From positions 1 to 64,000 of the forward strand of contig CALZJH010000015.1 of the NCBI GenBank assembly GCA_945787845.1: DNA of 64,000 nucleotides. Reading direction: 5' to 3'. Positions within the stretch are counted from its first letter, which is position 1; each line of letters starts with the position of its first letter. Under the pieces are notes generated by a model. That model was not told where the DNA came from. It searched no databases and saw only the letters and a list, made by a program, of their open reading frames with translations. The stretch comes from an uncultured Woeseiaceae bacterium. Its GTDB lineage: Bacteria; Pseudomonadota; Gammaproteobacteria; Steroidobacterales; Woeseiaceae. Shown here one piece after another: positions 47,097-56,596 of this stretch. Both the position numbers and the translations under genes were made by a program.

Positions 47097-48121
47097 CCGA
47101 CTTTCTTAGCCTTGGGGAAATCATGCTGCGCCTGAGGTCTCCTGACCACGAGCGCTTTTTTCAGTCACCGCAACTCGAAGCCACCTTCGGTGGCGGCGAG
47201 GCAAACGTTGCCGTGTCGCTCTCGAACTATGGCCTCAACGCAGGTTTTGTTTCAGCCCTGCCCGATAATGACATCGGCGAAGGCGCAATCAGGGAGTTGC
47301 GCAAGTTCGGTGTGGATACGTCCCGGATCGTCCGCCAGGGCGACCGCGTCGGCATCTACTTTCTTGAGACCGGGTCCAATCAACGCCCGTCGAAGGTGGT
47401 ATACGACCGGGCGGGTTCGTCGATCTGCGAAGCAGGTCCCGGCGATTTTGACTGGGCCGAAGTCTTCAAAGGTGCGAAGTGGTTTCACATTACAGGCATT
47501 ACGCCAGCGTTAAGCGAAAGCGCTGCCGACATGTCCCTCGCGGCATGCAAGGCGGCAAAAGAACACGGCGTGACGGTATCCTGCGATTTCAACTTTCGGG
47601 GCAAGCTCTGGAAGTACGGCAAGTCGGCGCCCGAGGTCATGCGTGAACTGGTCAAGTACGTCGACGTCGGTATTGCGAATGAAGAAGACTGCCAGAAATG
47701 CCTGGATATCCATGCGGATGTGGACGTTGAAAGCGGTGCACTCGATACGACCAAGTACGAGGCGCTGACGACGAAAGTCCTCGAGACATTTCCGGATATG
47801 TCCGTCATCGCGGTCACGCTCAGGGAGTCGCGTAGTGCAGACCGCAACGGCTGGTCCGCGTGTTTGCGGGATGCGAACGGCTTTTACCTGTCAAAGCACT
47901 ATGAACTCACCGATATTGTCGACCGCGTCGGCGGCGGTGACAGCTTTGCCTCGGGCCTGATCGCGGGCCTGAATTTCTATGACGATCACCAGGAGTCACT
48001 GGAATTCGCGGTCGCAGCGAGCTGCCTGAAGCATACGATCCAGGGCGACTTCAACCGGGTCAGCAAGGCCGAGGTACTCCACCTCATGGGTGGCGATGCG
48101 TCGGGCCGGGTGCAGCGTTAA
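47093..48121 (+). CDS. kdgK: 2-keto-3-deoxygluconate kinase (PfkB family)
   Basis: The 342-residue kinase has the PfkB layout: [30 protein letters not shown] and the C-terminal [17 protein letters not shown] with the catalytic Asp. It phosphorylates KDG to KDPG, the substrate of the preceding Eda. Start at 47093 follows AGAGGAG; eda's TGA overlaps it. With the IclR regulator it makes a sugar-acid catabolic unit of the lower Entner-Doudoroff branch. No dehydratase or transporter for a sugar acid is in this stretch. Confidence 0.9.
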   Translation: MTDFLSLGEIMLRLRSPDHERFFQSPQLEATFGGGEANVAVSLSNYGLNAGFVSALPDNDIGEGAIRELRKFGVDTSRIVRQGDRVGIYFLETGSNQRPSKVVYDRAGSSICEAGPGDFDWAEVFKGAKWFHITGITPALSESAADMSLAACKAAKEHGVTVSCDFNFRGKLWKYGKSAPEVMRELVKYVDVGIANEEDCQKCLDIHADVDVESGALDTTKYEALTTKVLETFPDMSVIAVTLRESRSADRNGWSACLRDANGFYLSKHYELTDIVDRVGGGDSFASGLIAGLNFYDDHQESLEFAVAASCLKHTIQGDFNRVSKAEVLHLMGGDASGRVQR

Positions 48122-48130
48122 GATGAGCGG

Positions 48131-48976
48131 GTGAAAAGCCCGGCAGATCGCATAGAAGAACACATCGTCGTCGAGTCGCCCGCCGGGAATGCGGTTGACC
48201 TGCTGCATAGCGCGAGCGGGCTCTCGAAAGGTCAGCTCAAGGCGGCGATGACCAAAGGCGCGGTCTGGCTGACCCGCGGCAAGAACACGCAGCGGCTGAG
48301 GCGTGCGAAACGCGAACTCCGCGCGGGCGATGAGCTCCACCTTTACTACGATCCAGGCGTGCTTGCCGAAATACCGGCCGAGCCACAGCTCGTTGCCGAC
48401 GTCGGTGGTTATACGGTCTGGAACAAGCCCTACGGCCTGCGTTCGCAAGGCTCGAAGTGGGGCGACCACTGTACGATCACCCGTTGGGCCGAACGGCACT
48501 TGCTGCCGGAACGGCCGGCATTCGTTGTGCATCGCCTGGATCGCGCCGCGAACGGCCTGATCCTGGTTGCGCATTCCAGATCGATTGCCGCCGCGTTGTC
48601 GTCCTTGTTTCGAGACAGGAAGATTGAGAAACGCTATCGAGCTTGGGTGGCCGGTGACTTTTCGGCACAGCCTGATCCGCTGCGAGTCGAGACACCGGTC
48701 GAGAACAAGCAGGCAGCCAGCGAAATTTCTTTTGTGCGTATCGAAAATGGCCGGTCGCTGGTGGATGTGCGCATTGCGACCGGTCGCAAACACCAGGTGC
48801 GTCGCCACCTCGCGGAGTCCGGTTTCCCGGTCATTGGCGATCGCCTGTATGGCGACGCCGCGAATGACGACGTGGATCTGCAGCTGACTGCCTATTTGCT
48901 GGCGTTCCAATGTCCTGTTGCCGGTGAGCCTGTTGAATACCGACTGGACCATGCGCCCGGCTTCGGGGGAGTGTAA
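48131..48976 (+). CDS. RluA-family pseudouridine synthase
   Basis: The 281-residue protein has an S4-like N-terminus (SKGQLKAAMTKGAVWL) and the pseudouridine synthase core with VVHRLDRAANGLILVA (catalytic Asp in HRLD), YRAWVAGDF, TGRKHQVRRHLAESGFPVIGDRLYG. It would isomerise uridines in rRNA or tRNA. The GTG start at 48131 gives the full-length protein, 9 bp after the kdgK stop, so it may be co-transcribed with sugar-acid genes by read-through. Which subfamily (RluA, C or D) cannot be settled. Confidence 0.85.
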   Translation: MKSPADRIEEHIVVESPAGNAVDLLHSASGLSKGQLKAAMTKGAVWLTRGKNTQRLRRAKRELRAGDELHLYYDPGVLAEIPAEPQLVADVGGYTVWNKPYGLRSQGSKWGDHCTITRWAERHLLPERPAFVVHRLDRAANGLILVAHSRSIAAALSSLFRDRKIEKRYRAWVAGDFSAQPDPLRVETPVENKQAASEISFVRIENGRSLVDVRIATGRKHQVRRHLAESGFPVIGDRLYGDAANDDVDLQLTAYLLAFQCPVAGEPVEYRLDHAPGFGGV

Positions 48977-49038
48977 ATTCTCGCGCCATTCTGGGCTATG
49001 ATTGGGGCTTATCCGGGGCGTGTTGAACGAGGGGCGAA

Positions 49039-49497
49039 ATGGCGATCGAATTCGAACTGAATGGTGAGGCGATAAGTCTCGATGTGGATCCGAATATGCC
49101 GCTGCTTTGGGCGATTCGTGACATTGCAGGACTGACGGGCACAAAATACGCCTGTGGCAAGGCACTTTGCGGTGCCTGCAACGTGCACCTCGACGGCCAG
49201 CCCGTGCGTTCCTGCGCTGTGCCGGCGTCGATCGCCGCGGGCCGCAGTATCACGACGATCGAGGGTCTTTCGAGCGACGGCGGTCATCCCGTTCAGGTTG
49301 CCTGGCGCGAGTTCAACGTCGCGCAGTGCGGATACTGCCAGTCCGGCCAGATCATGACGGCCGCCGCCTTGCTCGAACGCAACCCCGACCCGACGGATGA
49401 CGATATCGATCTCGCGATGAGCGGCAACATTTGCCGCTGCGGCACGTACCCGAGAATTCGCCAGGCGATTCACAAAGCCGCGGAGGACAAATCATGA
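49039..49497 (+). CDS. Molybdenum hydroxylase 2Fe-2S subunit, IorA-like (copy 2)
   Basis: The 152-residue protein has [23 protein letters not shown] and [13 protein letters not shown], giving the cysteines for two 2Fe-2S clusters. It is clearly related to copy 1 at 45046-45513 but differs at many positions, so it is an older duplicate. It overlaps the large subunit by 4 bp (ATGA). GAGGGGCG precedes the ATG as a ribosome site. Confidence 0.93.
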   Translation: MAIEFELNGEAISLDVDPNMPLLWAIRDIAGLTGTKYACGKALCGACNVHLDGQPVRSCAVPASIAAGRSITTIEGLSSDGGHPVQVAWREFNVAQCGYCQSGQIMTAAALLERNPDPTDDDIDLAMSGNICRCGTYPRIRQAIHKAAEDKS

Positions 49498-51746
49498 GCG
49501 AAGTCAGAAAAATCGATCGCCGTGAATTCCTGAAGCGCACCGGCCAGGCTGGTGGTGGTCTCGTCTTTGCCGTCACGTTCGGTAGCGCGTGCCAGCCCGA
49601 TGTCGCGACTGAAGGGCCTGTCGCAAAAGCAAGCGCTTCGGTGATGCCCAATGTCTACGTCAATATTCGCAACGATGGCAGGGTCGATATTGTTTGTCAT
49701 CGTTCGGAAATGGGCCAGGGCATTCGCACCTCGCTGCCCCAGATCATCGCCGATGAGATGGAGGCGAACTGGGACATGATCGACGTGGTCCAGGCGATCG
49801 GTCATGAGAAGTACGGCGACCAGAACACCGATGGATCGACGAGTATCCGGCGGCATTTCGACCTGCTCAGAAACGCCGGTGCAACGGCGCGTGACATGAT
49901 GATTGCAGCGGCCGCTTCCACGTGGGGCGTACCGGCCGAAGAGTGCGTTGCCCGTGAGCACGCCGTGCATCACGAAGGCAGCGGCAAGTCGGCCGGTTAC
50001 GGGGACCTCGTCGATGTCGCGACCGGAATGCCACAGCCGGACAAGGCGACCTTCAAGTCCCCTGAGGACTATCGCTACATCGGCAAGCCGATGGACACGA
50101 TCGACGGCATGGCGTTCACGACCGGTGGTGCCATGTACGGCATCGACACGGTCGTGCCCGACATGTTGCACGCCTCCATCGAACGCTGTCCGGCGTTCGG
50201 AGGCACGGCGACCGGCTATGATGAGGCCGCGGCGAAGGCGGTTGCGGGCGTCGTCGATGTTATTCGTCTGCCGGAGCCCACGTCGCCGCCGATGTTCAAT
50301 GCCCAGGGCGGCGTCGCCGTCCTGGCAAGTAATACCTGGGCCGCACTCGAAGGACGCAAGGCGCTGGCGGTCGAATGGGATCGCGGCGCAAATGCAACGT
50401 ACACGAGCGAGACCTACAAGAAAGACCTGATCGCGTCCGCGTCAGCTCCCGGCACGACCGTCCTGAACCGAGGCGATGCCGATATCGAAACCGACAGCAC
50501 CTTCGACGCAATTTACTATGCACCCCACCTGTCGCAGGCGCCCATGGAGCCGCCCGCCGCGGTGGCGCGGATGAATGAAGACGGCAGCTGCGAGGTCTGG
50601 GCCTGTACCCAGGACCCGCAAAGCGCACGCAATACGCTTGCGGGCGTGCTGGGTCTCGAGAAAGAGCAGGTGACCGTGAATGTGACCTTGCTGGGCGGCG
50701 GCTTCGGCCGCAAGTCGAAGCCCGACTTCATCGTGGAAGCGGCGTGGCTCGCGAGGGAGACAGGGCGTCCGGTGAAGGTGACGTGGACGCGGGAAGACGA
50801 CATCCGTCACGGCTACCTGCATTCAGTGAGCGCGCAGTATTTTCGCGCTGGCATGGATGCCGACGGCAAGACGGTCAGCCTGTTGCATCGCACAGCTTTT
50901 CCTTCAATCGCCTCGACGTTCGCGCCGGGTGTCACGGGACCAAGCGGCTTCGAACTCGACCTGGGTGTTCTCGACAGCCCGTGGGATGTGCCGAACATGC
51001 GTTCGGAAACCTGCGAGGCTATCGCGCATGTGCGTATCGGCTGGCTGCGCTCGGTTTGCAACGTCTTTCATGCATTCGGCGCCGGCAGCTTTGTCGATGA
51101 GCTTGCACACCTGAAGGGCAGGGATCCGAAAGAGCACCTGCTCGAGATGATCGGGCCGCCACGGAAGATCGATCCTGCCGACGACGGTGCGAAGTACACG
51201 AACTACGGCCAGGACCTCGAGCAGCATCCGATCGACACGGGCCGCCTGTCGGCCGTTGTAGAAAAAGTCGCGGACATGGCGGGCTGGGGCAGGAAACTGC
51301 CTGACGGTCATGGCCTGGGCATCGCGGTGCATCGCTCGTTCCTTGCCTATGTGGCCACGGTCGCTGAGGTCAGTGTCGACGAGCAGGGCAGGCCGGTTGT
51401 CCGTGATATCTGGATATGTATCGATGCCGGAACGGTAATCAATACAGACCGGGTTCATTCGCAAATGGAAGGTGCCGCGATTTTCGGCATGAGCATCGCC
51501 TTGCACGGTGAAATTACCGCGCGGGACGGCGCAATAGTGCAGGGGAACTTCGACACCTACCCCGTCGTGCGGATGAGCGAGACGCCCACGGTGATTCACA
51601 CGCACATTATGGCGTCCAGCGCACCGCCGGGCGGTGTGGGCGAACCCGGTGTTCCGCCTGTTGCACCGGCGATCGTCAATGCGTATTTTGCGGCCACCGG
51701 AAAACGTGTGCGTGAGCTGCCGCTGCGGAATATGGGCGGCGCGTAG
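49494..51746 (+). CDS. Molybdenum hydroxylase large subunit, IorB-like (copy 2)
   Basis: The 750-residue molybdopterin-binding subunit has a Tat signal ([15 protein letters not shown], then a hydrophobic stretch and Cys at about residue 35), [31 protein letters not shown] and the catalytic Glu region [12 protein letters not shown]. It is expected in the periplasm with its 2Fe-2S partner. It is a paralogue of copy 1, 28 residues longer. Start at 49494 overlaps IorA. It is followed by 194 bp with a CRP-like site ahead of the S8 protease. Confidence 0.87.
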   Translation: MSEVRKIDRREFLKRTGQAGGGLVFAVTFGSACQPDVATEGPVAKASASVMPNVYVNIRNDGRVDIVCHRSEMGQGIRTSLPQIIADEMEANWDMIDVVQAIGHEKYGDQNTDGSTSIRRHFDLLRNAGATARDMMIAAAASTWGVPAEECVAREHAVHHEGSGKSAGYGDLVDVATGMPQPDKATFKSPEDYRYIGKPMDTIDGMAFTTGGAMYGIDTVVPDMLHASIERCPAFGGTATGYDEAAAKAVAGVVDVIRLPEPTSPPMFNAQGGVAVLASNTWAALEGRKALAVEWDRGANATYTSETYKKDLIASASAPGTTVLNRGDADIETDSTFDAIYYAPHLSQAPMEPPAAVARMNEDGSCEVWACTQDPQSARNTLAGVLGLEKEQVTVNVTLLGGGFGRKSKPDFIVEAAWLARETGRPVKVTWTREDDIRHGYLHSVSAQYFRAGMDADGKTVSLLHRTAFPSIASTFAPGVTGPSGFELDLGVLDSPWDVPNMRSETCEAIAHVRIGWLRSVCNVFHAFGAGSFVDELAHLKGRDPKEHLLEMIGPPRKIDPADDGAKYTNYGQDLEQHPIDTGRLSAVVEKVADMAGWGRKLPDGHGLGIAVHRSFLAYVATVAEVSVDEQGRPVVRDIWICIDAGTVINTDRVHSQMEGAAIFGMSIALHGEITARDGAIVQGNFDTYPVVRMSETPTVIHTHIMASSAPPGGVGEPGVPPVAPAIVNAYFAATGKRVRELPLRNMGGA

Positions 51747-51834
51747 CGGGCTCCAGGCCTAAGAAAAATCTACCCTTGCGGTGGCGGGAGGACCAGCCCG
51801 GTCCGCCGTGGTGGGCGATTTGACACCGGCATTA

Positions 51835-51850
51835 TGTGATCCACGTCACA
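51835..51850. promoter_or_regulatory. CRP/Vfr-like site upstream of the S8 protease
   Basis: TGTGA-N6-TCACA is a perfect match to the core CRP consensus, 91 bp upstream of the protease ATG. A TTGACA hexamer at 51820 precedes it. The remainder of the 194-bp gap (51747-51940) holds nothing else I can name. Confidence 0.65.
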
Positions 51851-51940
51851 CATTGCCCGGCGCCGGGTTGCGGCGTACACGGGTGCGAAATCACCCAGCC
51901 GAATAGTATTTGCTCAACAACCAATAAAGGCTGTGAGCAA

Positions 51941-54169
51941 ATGAGACCTACCAGAGATCGCCGTGTCGTGAGCACCTTCGTCGCGCTGTCAGTTATCGCG
52001 GTGACCGCGATTTCGTTCTTCGTGCGGCACGACAATTCCGCTCCGACGTCGAGCTATATCGTCCAGGGTAAAAGCCTGAGCGAGATTCAGTCCCTCATGA
52101 CCGAATACGGCGTCGAGATTACGCATGAGCTTGGGGTTATTCGTGCGGTGGCTGCTGATCTTACCCGGCAGCAGGTCGCCGAGCTGCGCAGCCACGAGGC
52201 TGTACGTCGCGTATACAATAATGACGCCATTCAGGTAGCCGGCAAGCCCGGCGGCAGCAATAGCGGCAGCAAATACACGACTGTAGACACGCACTATGCC
52301 ACCCTGGTCAACGCTGATGCGGTGCATGACATGGGCTACACAGGGGCGGGCGTGGGCATCGCCGTGCTCGATACCGGTCTCTGGAAGCACGACGGTATTC
52401 GCTACAACGCGGCCGGCAATACCCGCCTTAAGGCGCTCTACAATGCCATGACCGATACGGAATCGAAGTCACCCATGAGCGGCGACGATCCGGGCGGCCA
52501 TGGTACGCATGTCGCGAGCATCGCGGTTTCGAGCCTGTCGACGGCTGACGGCGTGTACAACGGCATTGCGCCCGGAGCCAATCTGATCTCCGTGCAGGCC
52601 TTCGACGAAACCGGTCATGGCTCTTATGCTGACGTTGTGCGCGCTATAGACTGGATTGTGAGGAACAAAGCAAAGCACAAGATTCGAGTGCTCAATCTAT
52701 CTTTCAGCGCACCGGTGCGTACCCACTACTGGGATGACCCGATCAACCAGGCCGTGATGGTGGCCTGGCAAAACGAGATCTTCGTCGTCGCGGCTGCCGG
52801 CAACGCCGGGCCGGACCCGATGACGATCGGCGTGCCTGGCAACGTACCCTACGTTATGACGGTCGGCGCGATGACCGATAACTTTACGCCGCATGATGAG
52901 TCCGACGACAAGCTTGCAACGTTCTCGTCTGCCGGCCCGACTTACGAAGGCTTCGTCAAACCCGATGTGGTTGCTCCGGGCGGCCACATGCTGGGGCTCG
53001 TGCAGGGTAACTCGATGCTGGCATCGACCTACCCGGACTTCTACGTCAGCGACATGTACTTCGAGTTGTCGGGAACGTCGCAGTCGACGGCTGTTGTGTC
53101 CGGCATCGCAGCGCTCGCGCTTGAGGCTGAGGCCTGGCGCAGTGTGGACGAACTCAAGTGCAAGATACTGTCGGCGGCGAAACCTGCGGTATCGGGTAAT
53201 GGCGCCGATCGGTCGCTTAGCTACAGTGTCTTCCAACAGGGTGCGGGACTGGTCGATGCGTACGCCGCAGTAACAAACCAGACCGTGGATTGCGCCAACA
53301 ACGGCCTGCACATTGATAACGATATTGACGGTTATCAGCATTTTGGCGGTCGTGCCAACCAGATGGTCAGTTCCGGCACGGGGACTGCACAGGCCAGCGT
53401 TCGTGATGAGTTCGCTACGGTGAGCTACAACAATAACGACGGTTCCACAGCCTGGTCTGGGCCATGGGTCGAGGAAAACGATGACGGTTCTCCGTCCGCG
53501 GGTACGGTGCGTGTCGAAGACGCACGTTTGTTCATGGACAACTCCGACGGCGGTAGCCTTGAGAGTATCAGCAGAACCGCCGACCTGTCGGGTGCTACTA
53601 CGGCCGTGCTGAGCTTCGATCTGGACGCGTACGGCTACGGCGGTCTGGACGTATTCATGGTCGAAGCATCTGACGACGGCGGCCAGACCTTTGTGGAATT
53701 GGATAAGGTCGAGGTGGTGGGTACCCCCAGCAGCACGCACAGTTACAACCTCCAGGACTCTATCAACCTGAGCAACCAGGTGGTCGTGCGCATTCGCATC
53801 TACCAGGGATTCGCGGGATCGGGTCAGTTCTTCGGCTTCGACAATGTCGAGATAGCGGTCGACGGCCAGGCTTCAGAACCCGGCGAATATTACCTGATGG
53901 GCCTTGAGGGTTACATCTGGGACGGAAGTACCGCCGGCTCCGAAGGCTACCTCTGGACGGATGGGTATCTCTGGACCGACGGCTACCTCTGGACGGACGG
54001 CTACCTCTGGACCGATGGCGGCGTTAACTCGAACGGCTATATCTGGACCGACGGCGTAAATATGCAGGGCTACATCTGGACTGACGGCGGTGTTAACTCG
54101 AACGGCTATGTCTGGACCGACGGTGGTACCGAGATGGCGACCATGAGCAGTTGGGTAGAGCCTGAATAG
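51941..54169 (+). CDS. Secreted S8 subtilisin-family protease with GYxWTDG repeat tail
   Basis: The 742-residue protein has an N-terminal signal anchor (about 9-27), an I9-like propeptide (about 36-100), and a subtilase domain with the triad D144 (VLDTGL), H187 (GGHGTHVAS) and S380 (SGTSQSTA), plus oxyanion Asn288 (AAAGNAG). A beta-sandwich (about 500-645) follows, then a tail of eight GY(I/L/V)W(T)DG repeats over 53909-54124. The tail is a low-complexity, aromatic/acidic stretch, unusual for a protease and perhaps a surface or secretion signal. Start: ATG at 51941 with AAAGG upstream; a longer frame is unsupported. It is convergent with a metalloprotease-like gene. Confidence 0.9.
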   Translation: MRPTRDRRVVSTFVALSVIAVTAISFFVRHDNSAPTSSYIVQGKSLSEIQSLMTEYGVEITHELGVIRAVAADLTRQQVAELRSHEAVRRVYNNDAIQVAGKPGGSNSGSKYTTVDTHYATLVNADAVHDMGYTGAGVGIAVLDTGLWKHDGIRYNAAGNTRLKALYNAMTDTESKSPMSGDDPGGHGTHVASIAVSSLSTADGVYNGIAPGANLISVQAFDETGHGSYADVVRAIDWIVRNKAKHKIRVLNLSFSAPVRTHYWDDPINQAVMVAWQNEIFVVAAAGNAGPDPMTIGVPGNVPYVMTVGAMTDNFTPHDESDDKLATFSSAGPTYEGFVKPDVVAPGGHMLGLVQGNSMLASTYPDFYVSDMYFELSGTSQSTAVVSGIAALALEAEAWRSVDELKCKILSAAKPAVSGNGADRSLSYSVFQQGAGLVDAYAAVTNQTVDCANNGLHIDNDIDGYQHFGGRANQMVSSGTGTAQASVRDEFATVSYNNNDGSTAWSGPWVEENDDGSPSAGTVRVEDARLFMDNSDGGSLESISRTADLSGATTAVLSFDLDAYGYGGLDVFMVEASDDGGQTFVELDKVEVVGTPSSTHSYNLQDSINLSNQVVVRIRIYQGFAGSGQFFGFDNVEIAVDGQASEPGEYYLMGLEGYIWDGSTAGSEGYLWTDGYLWTDGYLWTDGYLWTDGGVNSNGYIWTDGVNMQGYIWTDGGVNSNGYVWTDGGTEMATMSSWVEPE
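53909..54124 (+). repeat. Eight-copy GY(I/L/V)W(T)DG coding repeat
   Basis: Starting GYIWDG, then four adjacent GYLWTDG copies, two GYIWTDG and one GYVWTDG, with spacers such as GVNSN appearing twice. At the DNA level the four adjacent units are 21-18-21-bp class near-copies, differing mainly at third positions (for example ggacgg against ggaccg), so the unit can expand or contract in frame. Confidence 0.9.
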
Positions 54170-54193
54170 GCAGCTCAGGTAACCGTGTAACGA

Positions 54194-54225
54194 AAAAAGG
54201 CCATCTCTGTCGAGATGGCCTTTTT
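54194..54225. terminator. Bidirectional terminator between the two protease genes
   Basis: A 9-bp stem (54199-54207 with 54212-54220) and a 4-base loop are flanked by A6 on the left and T5 on the right. It can end transcription from both convergent genes. Confidence 0.9.
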
Positions 54226-54251
54226 GCATGTACGGTAATCTGACTGAAGCT

Positions 54252-55055
54252 CTAGAACCCAACCGCCCAGGTTACGTGCACGAGATGCCGGGTTCCATCC
54301 GGATCAATGCGCATGAAGGTTTCTTGCTGGCCGCGGCGGCCGAGGGAAATTCCCCACCCGTTATTCGCGTTGTCGCTCCCGATGCCGGCCTTGTTACAGC
54401 CTTTCCCTGGCGGTGAGTTGCAGGTACCACCACCCCCGGAATCACCGCCACCGGCGTATGAGTCGTAGCTGTCGGTGTGACCATAGATCGTCTCGAGCTG
54501 GTCGTAGTCGTGTGTGTTGGGAAACTCGAACGGTGGATCCTGGTAGTCCATGCAGCTGAACAGCGACTGGTTGCCGAAGTCCTCGTCCTGGTGTCCGAGG
54601 CCCACGTTATGGCCCAGCTCCTGGCAAGTCACGCTCTGTCGCCACTCTGGCTTGTCGTAGTACGCTTCATCGAAATACGTGTCGTTTAGTTTCGTGTAGC
54701 CGGTCGTGATGTGGCCGTTGGCATCAAGTGATATCCCGGCGATACCGAGCCAGCCCGTATTGCCGTAGGCGAGATTGCAGACTCTTACCTGTCCGTCAGA
54801 TCCATTACACCGGCGCCGGACCTGGCGCGACGTGCTGCCAGACGGGTCCTCGACCATGTTCAGAACCGACGACGCACTCCAGTCGGAAACGGCCTGGCTG
54901 ACATGGGTGTCCCAAGTGGTTGTCGTGCTATTGACAAAGACAAGGTCGAAAGAGCTCGTGGTGCGCGCCCAGTGGTAATCGCTCCATGCGTGATCCGCAA
55001 CGCTCGGGCCGGACACGAGCAACAAACTAACTCCGGCAGCTAACAGCTTTTTCAT
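54252..55055 (-). CDS. Secreted metzincin-like protein with QExxHxxGxxH motif
   Basis: The 267-residue protein has a Sec signal (MKKLLAAGVSLLLVSGPSVA, cleaved near residue 20). The active-site-like segment is CQELGHNVGLGHQDED at 144-159, with a CMDY turn at 168-171. Metzincins have HExxHxxGxxH; here the first His is Gln145, leaving H149 and H155 as ligands and E146 as the base. Similar Q-for-H sequences exist in the databases as I recall, generally unannotated. A Gly-rich linker separates a C-terminal domain with two Cys. Length and secretion suggest a small protease or a non-catalytic binding protein. Start at 55055 was chosen because the signal peptide begins there. Confidence 0.72.
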   Translation of the reverse strand: MKKLLAAGVSLLLVSGPSVADHAWSDYHWARTTSSFDLVFVNSTTTTWDTHVSQAVSDWSASSVLNMVEDPSGSTSRQVRRRCNGSDGQVRVCNLAYGNTGWLGIAGISLDANGHITTGYTKLNDTYFDEAYYDKPEWRQSVTCQELGHNVGLGHQDEDFGNQSLFSCMDYQDPPFEFPNTHDYDQLETIYGHTDSYDSYAGGGDSGGGGTCNSPPGKGCNKAGIGSDNANNGWGISLGRRGQQETFMRIDPDGTRHLVHVTWAVGF

Positions 55056-55219
55056 TATTGGCCCCCAATTTAATGAATATATGGTCCCAGACTCCCATCC
55101 GAGTATAGGCACGCGCAGGAAGAAGTTTCAACTGACACGACTTAACATACTGCCGGTGCGGTCGTATCTGATGCTAATGTGGCGTCGCTGTTATGGTTGG
55201 GTTGGGAGTAATGTCGGAA

Positions 55220-56596
55220 ATGAGTACAGCTGGATCAGTCGAGCAATGGTCATCGCGACGCGGGTTTCTGCTGGCCGCCATTGGTTTTTCGGTCGGCCTT
55301 GGGAACATCTGGCGCTTCCCGTACGTGGTCGGCGAGAACGGCGGCAGCGCCTTCGTCATCATCTACCTGCTATGTGCATTTGCCATCGGCTTGCCGCTGC
55401 TCGTCACCGAGCTGGCGATCGGGCGTCTGGGTCGCAGTGATCCCGCGGGAAGTTACCGAGCGGTTGCGAGGAGCGGTGGACGATCGACCGCCTGGAGTGC
55501 CGTGGGAACGCTCGCGATTATTTGTGTATTTGTAGTCCTTTCTTTTTACACGGTGTTGTCAGGCTGGACCTTCGATTATTTCGTGCGCGGCGTTACCGGG
55601 CAGTTCGACGGGCTCGATGCCGAGCGTTCCACGACCATGTTCGCCGGACTGATGGCCAATCCGTGGCGGCTGTTATTCTGGCACACGGTGGTCAATGTCG
55701 TGATCATTGTCGTCATCAGACGCGGCGTGCAAAAAGGTGTGGAGCAGGCGGCGAACATCCTGATGCCGATGCTCTTTAGCGCCATCATCATCATGGTCGT
55801 GTACAGCGCCGTGGTGGGCGACATGGGCAGCGCAGTCGATTTCCTCCTGCAGCCCGATTTTTCGAAAGTCACGCCCAAGACGATCATGATCGCGATCGGG
55901 CAGGCGTTCTTCTCGGTCGGTGTGGCGATGGCCACCATGATCACCTTCGGGTCCTATCTGCCCGAGCGGATTTCGATACCACGATCGTCAGTCATTATTA
56001 TTCTGGCGGACACGGGCGTGGCGATGCTCGCGGGCTTCGTCATCTTTCCGCTCGTGTTCCAGTTCGGTCTTGAGCCGAGCGAAGGGGCGGGGCTTATCTT
56101 CCAGACCTTGCCGCTCGCCTTCGGCCAGATGGCCGGCGGGCAATTCTTCGGCGCCGTATTCTTCCTGCTTTTGATCGTCGCCGCCTTGTCGTCCTGCCTG
56201 GGTGGCGCCGAGGCGGTCGTGTCATGGATCGACGAACGCTGGAGCGTTCCTCGCGAAAAGGGCATCCTGTATTTCGTCGGCAGTATCTGGCTGATTGGCA
56301 TCACCACCATCCTGTCGCTGGGTGACTGGTCGGATTTCTATCCGCTCAGCTTCGTTCCGGCGCTGGCCGAGGAAACGATCTTCGACCTGCTCGAATGGTT
56401 TGCGGCGAACATCCTGCTATTGATTGGCGCCGCGCTGACGTCGATTTTTTTCGGCTGGCTGGTGCCGAAGAAGACGAAACTCGAAGGACTTGGCATCCCC
56501 GATGGCGCCTTCTACCTGTATACGAACACCATGATGCGTTTCGTGATCCCGCCGATTCTCCTCGTTGCGCTGGTTCTTGGCTTACTGGAGCACTAG
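55220..56596 (+). CDS. Sodium-dependent NSS-family transporter
   Basis: The 458-residue protein has about 11-12 transmembrane helices and the NSS hallmark AAIGFSVGLGNIWRFPYVVGENGGSAFVIIYL at helix 1, with PLLVTELAIGRLG after it. NSS carriers move amino acids or other amine solutes using sodium gradients. Start is uncertain: ATG at 55220 gives the usual short N-terminus, and ATGs at 55211 and 55193 are in frame. It converges with the next MFS gene by 4 bp. No regulator is nearby. Confidence 0.88.
   Translation: MSTAGSVEQWSSRRGFLLAAIGFSVGLGNIWRFPYVVGENGGSAFVIIYLLCAFAIGLPLLVTELAIGRLGRSDPAGSYRAVARSGGRSTAWSAVGTLAIICVFVVLSFYTVLSGWTFDYFVRGVTGQFDGLDAERSTTMFAGLMANPWRLLFWHTVVNVVIIVVIRRGVQKGVEQAANILMPMLFSAIIIMVVYSAVVGDMGSAVDFLLQPDFSKVTPKTIMIAIGQAFFSVGVAMATMITFGSYLPERISIPRSSVIIILADTGVAMLAGFVIFPLVFQFGLEPSEGAGLIFQTLPLAFGQMAGGQFFGAVFFLLLIVAALSSCLGGAEAVVSWIDERWSVPREKGILYFVGSIWLIGITTILSLGDWSDFYPLSFVPALAEETIFDLLEWFAANILLLIGAALTSIFFGWLVPKKTKLEGLGIPDGAFYLYTNTMMRFVIPPILLVALVLGLLEH

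Noticed and set aside
53909-54124. CRISPR-like or minisatellite array
   Set aside because: The repeats are short, adjacent, in frame and encode a protein tail; there are no unique spacers.
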